Shown: piece after piece, positions 35,585 to 43,407 of the stretch
Layout: the number at the start of each line of letters is the position of its first letter
Position numbering within the stretch: the first letter of the stretch is position 1
Assembly: GCA_049515135.1 (NCBI GenBank)
Contig: JBEKUJ010000009.1
Location: 1-64,000, forward strand
Source: Fen-1364 sp049515135
GTDB lineage: Bacteria > Spirochaetota > Spirochaetia > SZUA-6 > Fen-1364
Length of the DNA stretch: 64,000 bases
Direction of reading: 5' to 3'
Program-made: the position numbers and the translations under genes
Notes under the pieces: generated by a model
The model's database searches: none
What the model saw: only the letters and a program-made list of their open reading frames with translations
What the model was told of the DNA's origin: nothing

Positions 35585-36250
35585 TCAGGCGGCCCGGCTG
35601 CCTCCGCCTGCGGCCTTGGTGGAAAGCAGCCGGTCCCTGTTTGCCGCCAGGACCTCTGCATACCGGGCCAGCCGCGCCCCCATGTACCGCGCTGCCGCCA
35701 GGACCGGCTCTTCCACCGGCGTTGCCTCCCGCGCGGGAGCGGTATAGATCACTCCGTAGGGACTGCCGCCAGCAGCGTAGATGCTGGAGTCTGTATATCC
35801 GGTCGGTATGATCACGGTTCCCCAATGGCTCATGACAGCGTAGATCGAGTTGATGGTGTTGACCTGGCCCCCATGGGGGTTCATTGCTCCGGCAAACGCG
35901 GTGACAGGCTTGTGGGACAGCTTCCCCTGCCCCCAGAGCGGGCCGCTTCCGTCGAGAAACTGCTTCAGTTGCGCGGCCATCACGCCGTAGCGCGTGGGGC
36001 TGCCGAAGACATAGCCGTTGGCCCACTCCAGGTCTTCCAGGGTGGCCTCGGGAATGCTGCGCGTCGCCTCCAGGTGGGCCTTCCAGGCGGGGTTGGTTGC
36101 AATCACTTCAGGAGCAGCCAGCTCGCGCACCCTGCGAAGCCGCACTTCCGCTCCTTCCGCCTTTGCACCTGTCTCGAAAGCCTGGGCAACCTGGTACGCG
36201 TGTCCCATGGCACTGTAGTAAAAGACTGCGATCCTTGCCTTTTCACTCAT
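35585..36250 (-). CDS. wrbA: WrbA-like NAD(P)H:quinone oxidoreductase (flavodoxin fold)
   Basis: 221 residues, flavodoxin-like FMN enzyme. FMN-binding segments are IAVFYYSAMGHAYQVAQ, GSPTRYGVMAAQLKQFLD and AGAMNPHGGQVNTI, followed by GYTDSSIYAAGGSPYG, typical of WrbA. It reduces quinones by two electrons and protects against oxidative stress. Its start overlaps the stop of the marR-type gene by 8 nt, so both are in one operon and the regulator probably controls it. Confidence 0.92.
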   Translation of the reverse strand: MSEKARIAVFYYSAMGHAYQVAQAFETGAKAEGAEVRLRRVRELAAPEVIATNPAWKAHLEATRSIPEATLEDLEWANGYVFGSPTRYGVMAAQLKQFLDGSGPLWGQGKLSHKPVTAFAGAMNPHGGQVNTINSIYAVMSHWGTVIIPTGYTDSSIYAAGGSPYGVIYTAPAREATPVEEPVLAAARYMGARLARYAEVLAANRDRLLSTKAAGGGSRAA

Positions 36251-36764
36251 GAATGTCCTCCTGCGGGGCTTCCGCCCCTTGTCGTATTTTCACTCGCGGC
36301 TCGCTGCGGCTGGTTTTCCGCAGGAGACGGGAGAGAGTTTCCAGCTCATTGTCCGAAAGCGCGGCAAACAGACGGGCAATTGCGCGCTCCTGCCCGGGCA
36401 CAAGCGCGTCATGGAGACGCCTGCCCGCTGCCGTCAGTTGAAGCCTGTTGCACCTGCCGCTGGGCGGCCTGGCAACGAGCCTCCTTTTTTCCAGCTTCTG
36501 CAGAAGCTGGGTGACGTTGCCCTGCGTCACGACGAGCCTGTCGGCCAGCTCCTTCTGGGAGAGCCCCTCTGCAGCGCCTATCTGGGCAATGACGTCGAAC
36601 TGCGCCAGACTCAAGCGAGGCCCCAAAAGCCGTGCGCCCAGGGCCGCGTGCTGGGAATTGACGAACCGCGCCAGCCTGAGCCATGTCGCAATAGCCCGGC
36701 GGGTGCGCGCTGCCGGGTAATCTCCGGTTGATCCGCACTCCCCGTCCGGTCTGCCCGCGTCCAT
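36243..36764 (-). CDS. MarR-family transcriptional regulator
   Basis: 173 residues with a winged helix-turn-helix: LSQKELADRLVVTQGNVTQLLQKL is the recognition region, given here as its two halves LSQKELADRL and VTQGNVTQLLQKL. The dimerisation helices flank it. MarR proteins usually repress their own operon and a linked gene and are released by phenolics or oxidants; here the linked gene encodes WrbA. A palindrome lies just upstream of ATG 36764. The upstream in-frame start at 36800 lies across that palindrome and was rejected. Confidence 0.9.
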   Translation of the reverse strand: MDAGRPDGECGSTGDYPAARTRRAIATWLRLARFVNSQHAALGARLLGPRLSLAQFDVIAQIGAAEGLSQKELADRLVVTQGNVTQLLQKLEKRRLVARPPSGRCNRLQLTAAGRRLHDALVPGQERAIARLFAALSDNELETLSRLLRKTSRSEPRVKIRQGAEAPQEDIHE

Positions 36765-36773
36765 GCCTCTTAA

Positions 36774-36785
36774 TTTAGTGCTAAA
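36774..36785 (-). promoter_or_regulatory. Candidate MarR operator
   Basis: TTTAGTGCTAAA has 5-bp arms (TTTAG/CTAAA) around 2 nt. It lies 10 nt upstream of the marR-type start in an AT-rich patch of an otherwise GC-rich region. Binding is inferred, not shown. Confidence 0.45.
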
Positions 36786-36846
36786 GTGTCTCGGCGGCAA
36801 GCTCCTCGTCGGCCCGGGCGTTTGAGGGCTGCCTCTTGCTTTCGAC

Positions 36847-37806
36847 TCAGGAGGAATGATTCCCCTTGCTCAGAAAATCCACCTGCGCCTCGGTCAGCCG
36901 TATGTCCAGGCATCCGAGGTTCTCGCGGACCTGATCCACGGTGCCGCCCGCCATGACGGGAATGGAGGCGGGCTTTGCCTGCATCAGCCATGCCAGAACC
37001 AGCTGGTTGGCCGTGACACCGAGCTCGCGCGCCAGGCGCTTCAGGCGGCCAAGCCGATCCTCGCTGTCGCGCCAGAGGTATTGTTCGGGGATGCCCCTGT
37101 CTGCCCTCGTATAGGCGCCGCCGAGAAGCGGTGAATACGCCAGGAGAGCGACCCCGTTGGACTGGCAGAAATCAAGGAGGTCTGGATTGGCAGCAAGCTG
37201 GGGATCGAAGGAAGCCCCCGGCCTGGGCTGGAGGTAGGAGAAGCGCTGCTGGATGCAGCAATATTCCGCCATGGCCCGACTGCGGGAGATCATGCGCGCT
37301 TCGGCAAGCCGCCAGGCCAGGAAGTTGCTTGCGCCGACCATCCGAACTTTGCCCACCCGTACCAGGCCATCGAATGCCTCGAGGGTTTTTTCCAGGGGAG
37401 AGTTGCGGTCGTCCACATGTGCGTAGAAGAGGTCGATCGTGTCGATGCCAAGACGCTTCAGGCTCTTCTCACATTCCCTTGTGATGGTGGATGCGCCAAG
37501 CCCCCGTTCCACGGACGGATACTGGAAGCCGACCTTGGTTGCCAGGAACAGACTGGCGCGGTTCCGTCTTTTTCGCATCCAGTCCCCCAGGAGGGTCTCG
37601 CTCTCCCCGCCTTTGAATCCTTTGATCCAGTGAGCATAGATGTTCGCCGTATCGATGAATGTCCCGCCATGCTCGAGGTAGAGGTCGAGGATCGCGTGGG
37701 AGGTGTCAAGGTCGGTCTTTGTCCCCAGAAACATGGCGCCGAGGCAGAGCGAGCTGACCTGCGCCCCGGAAGGGCCTAGTGGAACCTTCGTCATCTCATT
37801 TCGCAT
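36847..37806 (-). CDS. Aldo/keto reductase
   Basis: 319 residues. Family features are SSLCLGAMFLGTKTD at the start, FIDTANIYAHW with catalytic Asp and Tyr, LFLATKVGFQYP with the catalytic Lys, and IPVMAGGTVDQVRENL in the cofactor region. It acts on a sugar-like or other carbonyl substrate with NADPH. It lies downstream of the xylFGH-like operon on the same strand after a hairpin, so it might be read through from that operon. In-frame ATG 37794 is an alternative start; neither has a strong Shine-Dalgarno. Confidence 0.9.
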   Translation of the reverse strand: MRNEMTKVPLGPSGAQVSSLCLGAMFLGTKTDLDTSHAILDLYLEHGGTFIDTANIYAHWIKGFKGGESETLLGDWMRKRRNRASLFLATKVGFQYPSVERGLGASTITRECEKSLKRLGIDTIDLFYAHVDDRNSPLEKTLEAFDGLVRVGKVRMVGASNFLAWRLAEARMISRSRAMAEYCCIQQRFSYLQPRPGASFDPQLAANPDLLDFCQSNGVALLAYSPLLGGAYTRADRGIPEQYLWRDSEDRLGRLKRLARELGVTANQLVLAWLMQAKPASIPVMAGGTVDQVRENLGCLDIRLTEAQVDFLSKGNHSS

Positions 37807-37818
37807 GCTACAAGGATA

Positions 37819-37855
37819 CTAACGGTCCCGCGAGCAAAGCGAGCCCTGCCGTTAG
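37819..37855 (-). terminator. Hairpin downstream of the xylH-like gene
   Basis: CTAACGG (37819-37825) pairs with CCGTTAG (37849-37855) in a 7-bp stem around a 23-nt loop that contains two copies of GCGAGC. No clear T-tract follows on the minus strand, so it is a weak terminator at best. Confidence 0.35.
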
Positions 37856-37915
37856 AGCGGTACGGCGTACTTGCGGAAGGTGTACCTGCCCCGCGCGGAA
37901 AACTCTCTCCGCAAA

Positions 37916-39133
37916 CTACGATCGGTTCCTCTTCGATGTGACGTCGATGTAGACGGCGGCAATGATAACGAGGCCGCGGATGATGTACTGCCAGAACACG
38001 CCCATGCCCATGACGCTCATCCCATTGAGGAGGCTCGCGATGATGAGAGAGCCGACGATCGCGCCGAAGATGGTTCCCTCGCCGCCCATGAGGCTCGTTC
38101 CCCCGATGACGCAGGAAGCGATGGCATCCAGCTCGTAGTTGGTGCCTCCGCCAATGGTCCCGGCCGCTACGTACCCCGTCAGGACGATCCCCGAGACTCC
38201 GCAGAGCAGGCCGATGAGGATGAACACCGTGAAAATGACCCGGTTGATATTGATGCCCGAAAGCCGTGTCGCTTCCTTGTTGCCGCCCAGCGCATAGGAG
38301 TAGCGGCCGAACTTGGTATTGTTGGCAAGGTAGGTAAAGATGACCGCCACAAAGGCCATGAGAAGAACGGGGTTGGGGATGCCGCGGTAGCTGTTCATGA
38401 TGAAGATGAAGAAGGCCACGAGACCCGAGAAGACCAGCGCCTTCAGGAGGTCCCGATAGAAAGGCACCAGAGTGAACCCGAACTCTTTGCGCTGCTGCCT
38501 GCCCCGAAAGATGACGAACACAAGGACTACCACGACAATCCCGCCGAGAATCCACCCCACCATGTTCGGAACGTATCCCTGCGCGATGAGCCGGAAGTCA
38601 TCCTCGTAGATCGTCAGGGTCTTCCCTTGCGTGACGGCAAGAACGCCGCCGCGGAAGATCAGCATCCCCCCCAGGGTCACGATGAAGGCGGGAACCTTGA
38701 GAAAGGCGATGATGGTGCCCTGCCAGAGCCCGACTATGAGGCCGACAAGGAGCGCCGAGACGATTGCGATAACGGTGTTGAGCGCGCCTAGGGGGCCCGC
38801 CGCCATGCCGGGGAACAGGCTGTGCAGGACGGGCGGCATGATTTGCACCTGCAGATACGCGGTCACCGCGCTCACAAGGCCGGTGGCGGAACCGACCGAC
38901 AGGTCGATGTTGCCCGTGGTGATGACCAGGACCATGCCGATTGCCAGGAAGGAAACGATGGTCATCTGCCGGAAGAGGTTGGAAAGGTTTCGCGGCTCGA
39001 AGAAGATCCAGTTGGTGAGACTGCCGAAAAGCAGCCAGATCAGCGCGAGCGCGATGATCATGGTATACGTGCGGATGTTCGCGCGGATGCTGCGCGTCAC
39101 GGCCGCAACCGAAAGCGTCTTTGTTGCCAGCAT
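37916..39133 (-). CDS. xylH: Xylose-type sugar ABC transporter permease (XylH-like)
   Basis: 405 residues, about twelve hydrophobic segments. BPD_transp_2 landmarks are NIDLSVGSATGLVSAVTAYL, PAFIVTLGGMLIFRG, LGGNKEATRLSGININ and IASCVIGGTSLMGGEGT. It forms the membrane channel for the sugar captured by the XylF-like protein. Its ATG overlaps the stop of the ATPase gene by one base (TAATG). XylH is the closest family by length and operon partners; sugar specificity is inferred from the binding protein. Confidence 0.9.
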   Translation of the reverse strand: MLATKTLSVAAVTRSIRANIRTYTMIIALALIWLLFGSLTNWIFFEPRNLSNLFRQMTIVSFLAIGMVLVITTGNIDLSVGSATGLVSAVTAYLQVQIMPPVLHSLFPGMAAGPLGALNTVIAIVSALLVGLIVGLWQGTIIAFLKVPAFIVTLGGMLIFRGGVLAVTQGKTLTIYEDDFRLIAQGYVPNMVGWILGGIVVVVLVFVIFRGRQQRKEFGFTLVPFYRDLLKALVFSGLVAFFIFIMNSYRGIPNPVLLMAFVAVIFTYLANNTKFGRYSYALGGNKEATRLSGININRVIFTVFILIGLLCGVSGIVLTGYVAAGTIGGGTNYELDAIASCVIGGTSLMGGEGTIFGAIVGSLIIASLLNGMSVMGMGVFWQYIIRGLVIIAAVYIDVTSKRNRS

Positions 39134-40689
39134 TATCTCACCTCACTTGTTGCGCCCGCAAGAATGCCTGTTGCCATGGCCATCAGTTTTTCCTGCGTCG
39201 CCTCGCTCCGCTCGACGATGCCGGCGCACTCTCCTTCGTGCATGACCAGGATGCGGTCGCTCATGCCCAGGATCTCGGGCAGCTCGGAGGAAACGAGGAC
39301 GATTGCGACCCCTTCCTCCGCAAGCTTGTTCATGAGCTTGTAGATCTCGTATTTTGCGCCGACGTCGATCCCCCGGGTCGGCTCGTCCAGGATGAGGACC
39401 TTCGGCTCCGACATCAGCCATTTTGCAATGACGACTTTCTGCTGGTTGCCGCCGCTCAGGCTGTTGACCAGCGCCTGCAGCGTTGGCGTCTTTATGGCGA
39501 GATAGCTCGCCATGGATTGGCACGCCTTGAGCTCCGCGTTCCTGTTGATGGAGAGGAAGCCGGAAAAACGCTCCAGGTTCGGCAGCGACATGTTCTTGAT
39601 GATTGATTGGTCGACGACGAGCCCCATGCGCTTTCTGTCCTCAGGAACGAGGCTGATCCCGCTGTTCATGGCCATGCGGGCCGAATCGATCACTACGGGA
39701 ACACCTTCGAACAGGACTTCGCCGCTGCGGTTCTGGCCGTATTCGCCGAAGATCGTTGTGACCAGCTCGCTGCGGCCGGAGCCCATGAGGCCGGCAATGC
39801 CGAGGATCTCCCCTTTGCGCACGGAGAAGGAAACGCCCTTCACGACCCTCTTTCCCGTCTGATACGGGCTGTCTACGGAAAGGTTTCGGACCTCGAGGAT
39901 CACCTCCCCCGCCACCCTGTTGCCGGCGGGGAACCGCTCCCGCATCTCTCGCCCGACCATCATCGAGATGACCTTTTCGTAACTGGCGTCCTTTGTGGCC
40001 AGGGTCCCGACCACCCCGCCGTCACGGAGAACGGTGATGTTGTCGGTGATGCGGAAGAACTCCTCCACCTTGTGCGAGATGTAGATGCAGGTCACGCCCC
40101 GTTCCTTGAGGTGCCCCAGGATGCCCATGAGGATATCGACTTCGGCTTCCGTGAGGGCGGAGGTGGGCTCGTCGAGGATCAGGATCTGGGCGCTCTCCGA
40201 GAGGGCCTTAGCTATTTCCACGATCTGCTGCTGACCGACACCGAGGTTGGACACGACGGAGGTCGGAGCAATCCGAAGATGGTATTCGTCCAGGACTTTC
40301 TGCGTTTGGTGATAGAGTCTGTTCCAGTTGATGATGCCACTTGTGCTCGGCTCGCGACCCAGATGGATGTTCTCCCCAACCGTCATGAGCGGTATCAAGG
40401 CCAGCTCCTGGTACACGATGGCGATCCCTTTTGCAATGGCTTGCCGGATGGAATCCCGCTCGAAGCGCAGCTCCTCCCCGTTGTAGACAATGCGCCCCTC
40501 GTAGGACTCGAAGGGGTAAACGCCCGCAAGGATCTTCATCAGGGTGGATTTTCCCGCGCCGTTTTCACCGCAGATCCCGTGGATGGTCCCCCTCGTCACG
40601 GGAAAGGTCACGTCGCGCAGGGCTACCACGCCCGGGAACTCCTTGGTGACGTGCTGAATGTCGAGAATGAGGTCATTCGTCTCGCTCAT
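39133..40689 (-). CDS. xylG: Xylose-type sugar ABC transporter ATPase, two ABC domains (XylG-like)
   Basis: 518 residues. The first domain has Walker A GENGAGKST, Q-loop GIAIVYQELALIP, signature LGVGQQQIVEIAKAL, Walker B LILDEPTSALT and H-loop IYISHKVEE. The second has GLMGSGRSE, LSGGNQQKVVIAKWL and ILDEPTRGID. It powers sugar import. A 20-bp perfect palindrome separates it from the upstream xylF-like gene. The N-terminal half is the template from which the histidine-kinase fusion at 43404-45269 appears to derive. Confidence 0.94.
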   Translation of the reverse strand: MSETNDLILDIQHVTKEFPGVVALRDVTFPVTRGTIHGICGENGAGKSTLMKILAGVYPFESYEGRIVYNGEELRFERDSIRQAIAKGIAIVYQELALIPLMTVGENIHLGREPSTSGIINWNRLYHQTQKVLDEYHLRIAPTSVVSNLGVGQQQIVEIAKALSESAQILILDEPTSALTEAEVDILMGILGHLKERGVTCIYISHKVEEFFRITDNITVLRDGGVVGTLATKDASYEKVISMMVGREMRERFPAGNRVAGEVILEVRNLSVDSPYQTGKRVVKGVSFSVRKGEILGIAGLMGSGRSELVTTIFGEYGQNRSGEVLFEGVPVVIDSARMAMNSGISLVPEDRKRMGLVVDQSIIKNMSLPNLERFSGFLSINRNAELKACQSMASYLAIKTPTLQALVNSLSGGNQQKVVIAKWLMSEPKVLILDEPTRGIDVGAKYEIYKLMNKLAEEGVAIVLVSSELPEILGMSDRILVMHEGECAGIVERSEATQEKLMAMATGILAGATSEVR

Positions 40690-40716
40690 GCTGGCCGTAC
40701 CCCTTGATACAAGGAA

Positions 40717-40736
40717 GCGGGGACGCGCGTCCCCGC
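40717..40736 (-). promoter_or_regulatory. Intercistronic palindrome between xylF- and xylG-like genes
   Basis: GCGGGGACGC followed directly by GCGTCCCCGC is a perfect 20-bp palindrome. It lies 28 nt upstream of the ATPase start and 36 nt after the binding-protein stop on the transcribed strand. No T-tract follows, so it more likely stabilises the xylF message or partly attenuates transcription into xylGH. Confidence 0.6.
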
Positions 40737-40771
40737 CTCTGGATTGTAAGGATGCAGTTCGATGCGGTGAA

Positions 40772-41830
40772 CTATGGCTTCGCCGGCTTCATTGAGTCGG
40801 GAACGTCACGATACACATCGTCGTAGCTCTGGAAGCCGCTCTTCACGATGACATCGTACACGTTATTCTTGTCCACCTGGACCACCGGGAGGAACTTGCA
40901 GGGCACCTGGCCCTTCTGGTTCTTGTCCAGCGTGATGTCCGACAGGTTGTACATCTTCAGGCCTTCGATGGACTGTCCCTTTGCAAGCTTGATCGCCATG
41001 TCGATGGCCATAGGTGAGAGCAGCCTGACGTCCTTGTAGACGGTGACCGTCTGCTCGCCCCTCACGATGGAGTTGCACCCCGCCGCTGTGGCATCCTGCC
41101 CGGAAATGGGAACCTTGCCCGCCAGGCCCTGGGCCTTCATCGCCTGCAGAGCGCCCAGCGCTGTCCCGTCATTCGAGGCGACCACGGCGTCGATGTTGTT
41201 GTGCTGCGCGGTCAGTGCGTTCTCCATTATCTTGGTTGCGGTCGGGGGATCCCAGTTGTCCACCCACTGGTCGGCAACGATCTTGATCTTTCCGCTGTCG
41301 ATGTACGGCTTCAGGACTTCCATCTGCCCGTTGCGCACCAGGACGGCGTTGTTGTCCGTGGGGCTTCCGCCGAGGAGCATGAATTTTCCATGGTCCACGA
41401 CCTTGACGACCCCGCGGGCTTCAGCGCGCCCGACCTCGGTGTTGTCAAACGAGATATAGGCGGAGATGTTGGGCGACTTGATGAGCCGGTCGTAGGCGAT
41501 GCACTTTACACCAGACTTGACTGCCTCATCCACTGCCGTGGCTGCCGCCGCGCCATCTTCCGCGATGATGATGATGACGTTGACCCCCTGCAGCGCCATG
41601 TTCTCGATCTGGTCGTTCTGCAGCTTCGCGTCGTGGTTGGCGACCTGCGAAACGACCTGCGCTCCCTGTGCCGCGGCGAGCTTGGTCATCAGGACGTCTT
41701 CAACCGGCCAGCGCTCAGTGGCGAAGTCCGAGAAGGAGAGGCCGATTTTGATGGCTCCTTTGGCTGGGGCAGCAAAAACCATGCCGCCGAGCAGCAGGAC
41801 GGTGAGCAATACCAGACATGCTTTCCTCAT
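40772..41830 (-). CDS. xylF: Xylose-type periplasmic sugar-binding protein (XylF-like)
   Basis: 352 residues. A type I signal peptide (MRKACLVLLTVLLLGGMVFA, no lipobox Cys) precedes a periplasmic-binding fold. Several blocks match XylF closely: ISFDNTEVGRAEA, LLGGSPTDNNAVL, MEVLKPYIDSGKIKIVADQW, KIMENALTAQHNNIDAVVAS and GKVPISGQDAT. This points to D-xylose or a similar aldopentose. GGAGG lies 8 nt before ATG 41830. It heads the operon and is preceded by a sigma-54-type promoter. Confidence 0.92.
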   Translation of the reverse strand: MRKACLVLLTVLLLGGMVFAAPAKGAIKIGLSFSDFATERWPVEDVLMTKLAAAQGAQVVSQVANHDAKLQNDQIENMALQGVNVIIIIAEDGAAAATAVDEAVKSGVKCIAYDRLIKSPNISAYISFDNTEVGRAEARGVVKVVDHGKFMLLGGSPTDNNAVLVRNGQMEVLKPYIDSGKIKIVADQWVDNWDPPTATKIMENALTAQHNNIDAVVASNDGTALGALQAMKAQGLAGKVPISGQDATAAGCNSIVRGEQTVTVYKDVRLLSPMAIDMAIKLAKGQSIEGLKMYNLSDITLDKNQKGQVPCKFLPVVQVDKNNVYDVIVKSGFQSYDDVYRDVPDSMKPAKP

Positions 41831-41867
41831 AGGGAAAACCTCCTTGAAGTGAGATACATAATAAAAC

Positions 41868-41885
41868 CTGCAAGTTGCATGCCAA
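41868..41885 (-). promoter_or_regulatory. Sigma-54 promoter of the xylFGH-like operon
   Basis: On the minus strand the sequence reads TTGGCATGCAACTTGCAG. The invariant GG (-24) and GC (-12) are exactly 12 nt apart, and the -12 box TTGCA is perfect. Only one position of the -24 box differs from TGGCACG. Transcription would start near 41858, leaving a 28-nt leader with the ribosome-binding site before ATG 41830. The neighbouring divergent gene encodes a sigma-54 activator. Confidence 0.75.
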
Positions 41886-42015
41886 GGACACAAACGACCC
41901 CGATGACGCTAACTCCTTTACAAAAAAACAACTGCATGCAGCAATGTTCATCTGCTTGGGAGGCGTCGAAATCTCTGTGTAAGCAATTACCCATCAATGC
42001 TTTCCCACATCATTC

Positions 42016-42040
42016 ACATTTCCCGCGAAATGTCCATTTC
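42016..42040. promoter_or_regulatory. Candidate enhancer (UAS) for the sigma-54 activator
   Basis: ACATTTC (42016-42022) and GAAATGT (42027-42033) form a perfect 7-bp inverted repeat with a 4-nt spacer. A third half-site, ATTTC at 42036-42040, repeats the spacing, so ATTTC, GAAAT and ATTTC start every 9 nt. The site lies about 130-150 nt upstream of the sigma-54 promoter, a normal enhancer distance. A separate palindrome CTGCATGCAG is at 41932-41941. Confidence 0.55.
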
Positions 42041-42090
42041 CGGGGGGCATCGGCCTTTTAACCGATTGCGGAGTATTGTATCATGATGTC

Positions 42091-43407
42091 ATGGCTTTTA
42101 CCGTCCTCATAGTGGACGATGAACGGGAGGTATGCCTTTCCCTTTCCGAAGTACTGCAGTCCAAGGGCTATCTGACTCTCTCCCGGGATGATCCCCGTGA
42201 GGTCCTGGAGCTGCTCGCGCAAAAGCCCGTGGATCTGATTCTCATGGACGTCCGCATGCCCGAGCTTGGAGGCATTGACCTCCTCAAGATAATCAGGAAA
42301 ACCCACCCCCTGCTCCCCGTGATCATGATCTCAGGATTCGCCTCCGTGGAGAGCGCGGTGCGTTCAATGAAGTATGGCGCCCTGAACTTTTTCGCAAAGC
42401 CGGTGCAGCTCGCAGAGCTCCTTCAGGAAATCCGTCAACTGGAACGTGCCGTCCGCCTGAAAAGGCCCGTGGCCGGCACGGACACCCTCGTCACGCAGAA
42501 CCCGAACATGGGTGAGGTGCTGAGCCTGGTGCAGAAAGCGGCTCCCACCGAGGCGTCGGTGATCGTTATCGGGGAGAGCGGCACGGGCAAAGAGCTGATC
42601 GCCGACCTCCTGCATCACGCCAGCAAGCGGAGGCATAACGCCTACATCAAGGTCAACTGCGCGGCCATTCCCGACAACCTGCTGGAGAGCGAGATGTTCG
42701 GCCACGAGAAGGGGGCCTTCACCGACGCGCAAAGCCAGCAGAAGGGAAAAATCGAGCTGGCGGACGGCGGCACCATTTTCTTCGACGAGATCGGCGATAT
42801 GAGCCTGCAGACGCAGGCAAAGATGCTTCGCGTGCTGCAGGAGAAGCATTTCACCCGGCTCGGCGGGTCGGTCCCCATCCGGGCGGACTTCCGGGTCATT
42901 GCGGCCACGAACAAGAACATCGAAAGCATGATCACGCAGGGAACATTCCGCGAGGATCTCTTCTATCGACTTTCAGTCATCACCCTGAAGCTCCCTCCCC
43001 TCCGCGAGCGGAGGGAGGACATCATCCCGCTCGCTCTGCATTTCGTGGGGGAGTTCAACCAGGTCTACGGGAAGAAGGTGCAGGGCATCTCGGAGAGCGT
43101 GACCGGGACGCTCAAGGAGCACAGCTGGCCGGGCAACGTCCGCGAGCTGAAGAACATCATTGAGAGGGCAGTGATCTTCTGCGAGACCGACCTGATCGAG
43201 GCGCGGGACCTCCCCGAGCAGTATCGCATCGTGGACCGCAGCGCGACGGGCCTTGAGGCCATCAGGGAGTTCTCCGCGGAGAAGGCGCGTGCGGTAATCC
43301 GTGAAGCCCTGCGGCAGACCAATGGCATCAAGGGAGAAGCGGCTCGATTGCTGAAAATCACCCGCAAGACGCTCTATAACAGAATGAAGCGGCTGAAGCT
43401 GGAATGA
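42091..43407 (+). CDS. NtrC-family sigma-54-dependent response regulator
   Basis: 438 residues: receiver domain (1-120) with phospho-acceptor Asp53 in LILMDVRMPELGG; AAA+ domain (about 135-365) with Walker A GESGTGKEL and Walker B TIFFDEIGDMS; C-terminal Fis-type helix-turn-helix (about 390-438, NGIKGEAARLLKITRKTLYN). The sigma-54 contact loop reads GAFTDA instead of GAFTGA, a change also seen in some other activators. It overlaps the histidine-kinase gene by 4 nt (ATGA). It probably activates the sigma-54 promoter of the divergent xylFGH-like operon. In-frame TTG 42076 is an alternative start. Confidence 0.95.
   Translation: MAFTVLIVDDEREVCLSLSEVLQSKGYLTLSRDDPREVLELLAQKPVDLILMDVRMPELGGIDLLKIIRKTHPLLPVIMISGFASVESAVRSMKYGALNFFAKPVQLAELLQEIRQLERAVRLKRPVAGTDTLVTQNPNMGEVLSLVQKAAPTEASVIVIGESGTGKELIADLLHHASKRRHNAYIKVNCAAIPDNLLESEMFGHEKGAFTDAQSQQKGKIELADGGTIFFDEIGDMSLQTQAKMLRVLQEKHFTRLGGSVPIRADFRVIAATNKNIESMITQGTFREDLFYRLSVITLKLPPLRERREDIIPLALHFVGEFNQVYGKKVQGISESVTGTLKEHSWPGNVRELKNIIERAVIFCETDLIEARDLPEQYRIVDRSATGLEAIREFSAEKARAVIREALRQTNGIKGEAARLLKITRKTLYNRMKRLKLE

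Noticed and set aside
40717..40736. Palindrome considered as a Rho-independent terminator
   Set aside because: No T-tract follows on the transcribed strand and the next gene of the same operon starts 28 nt later.
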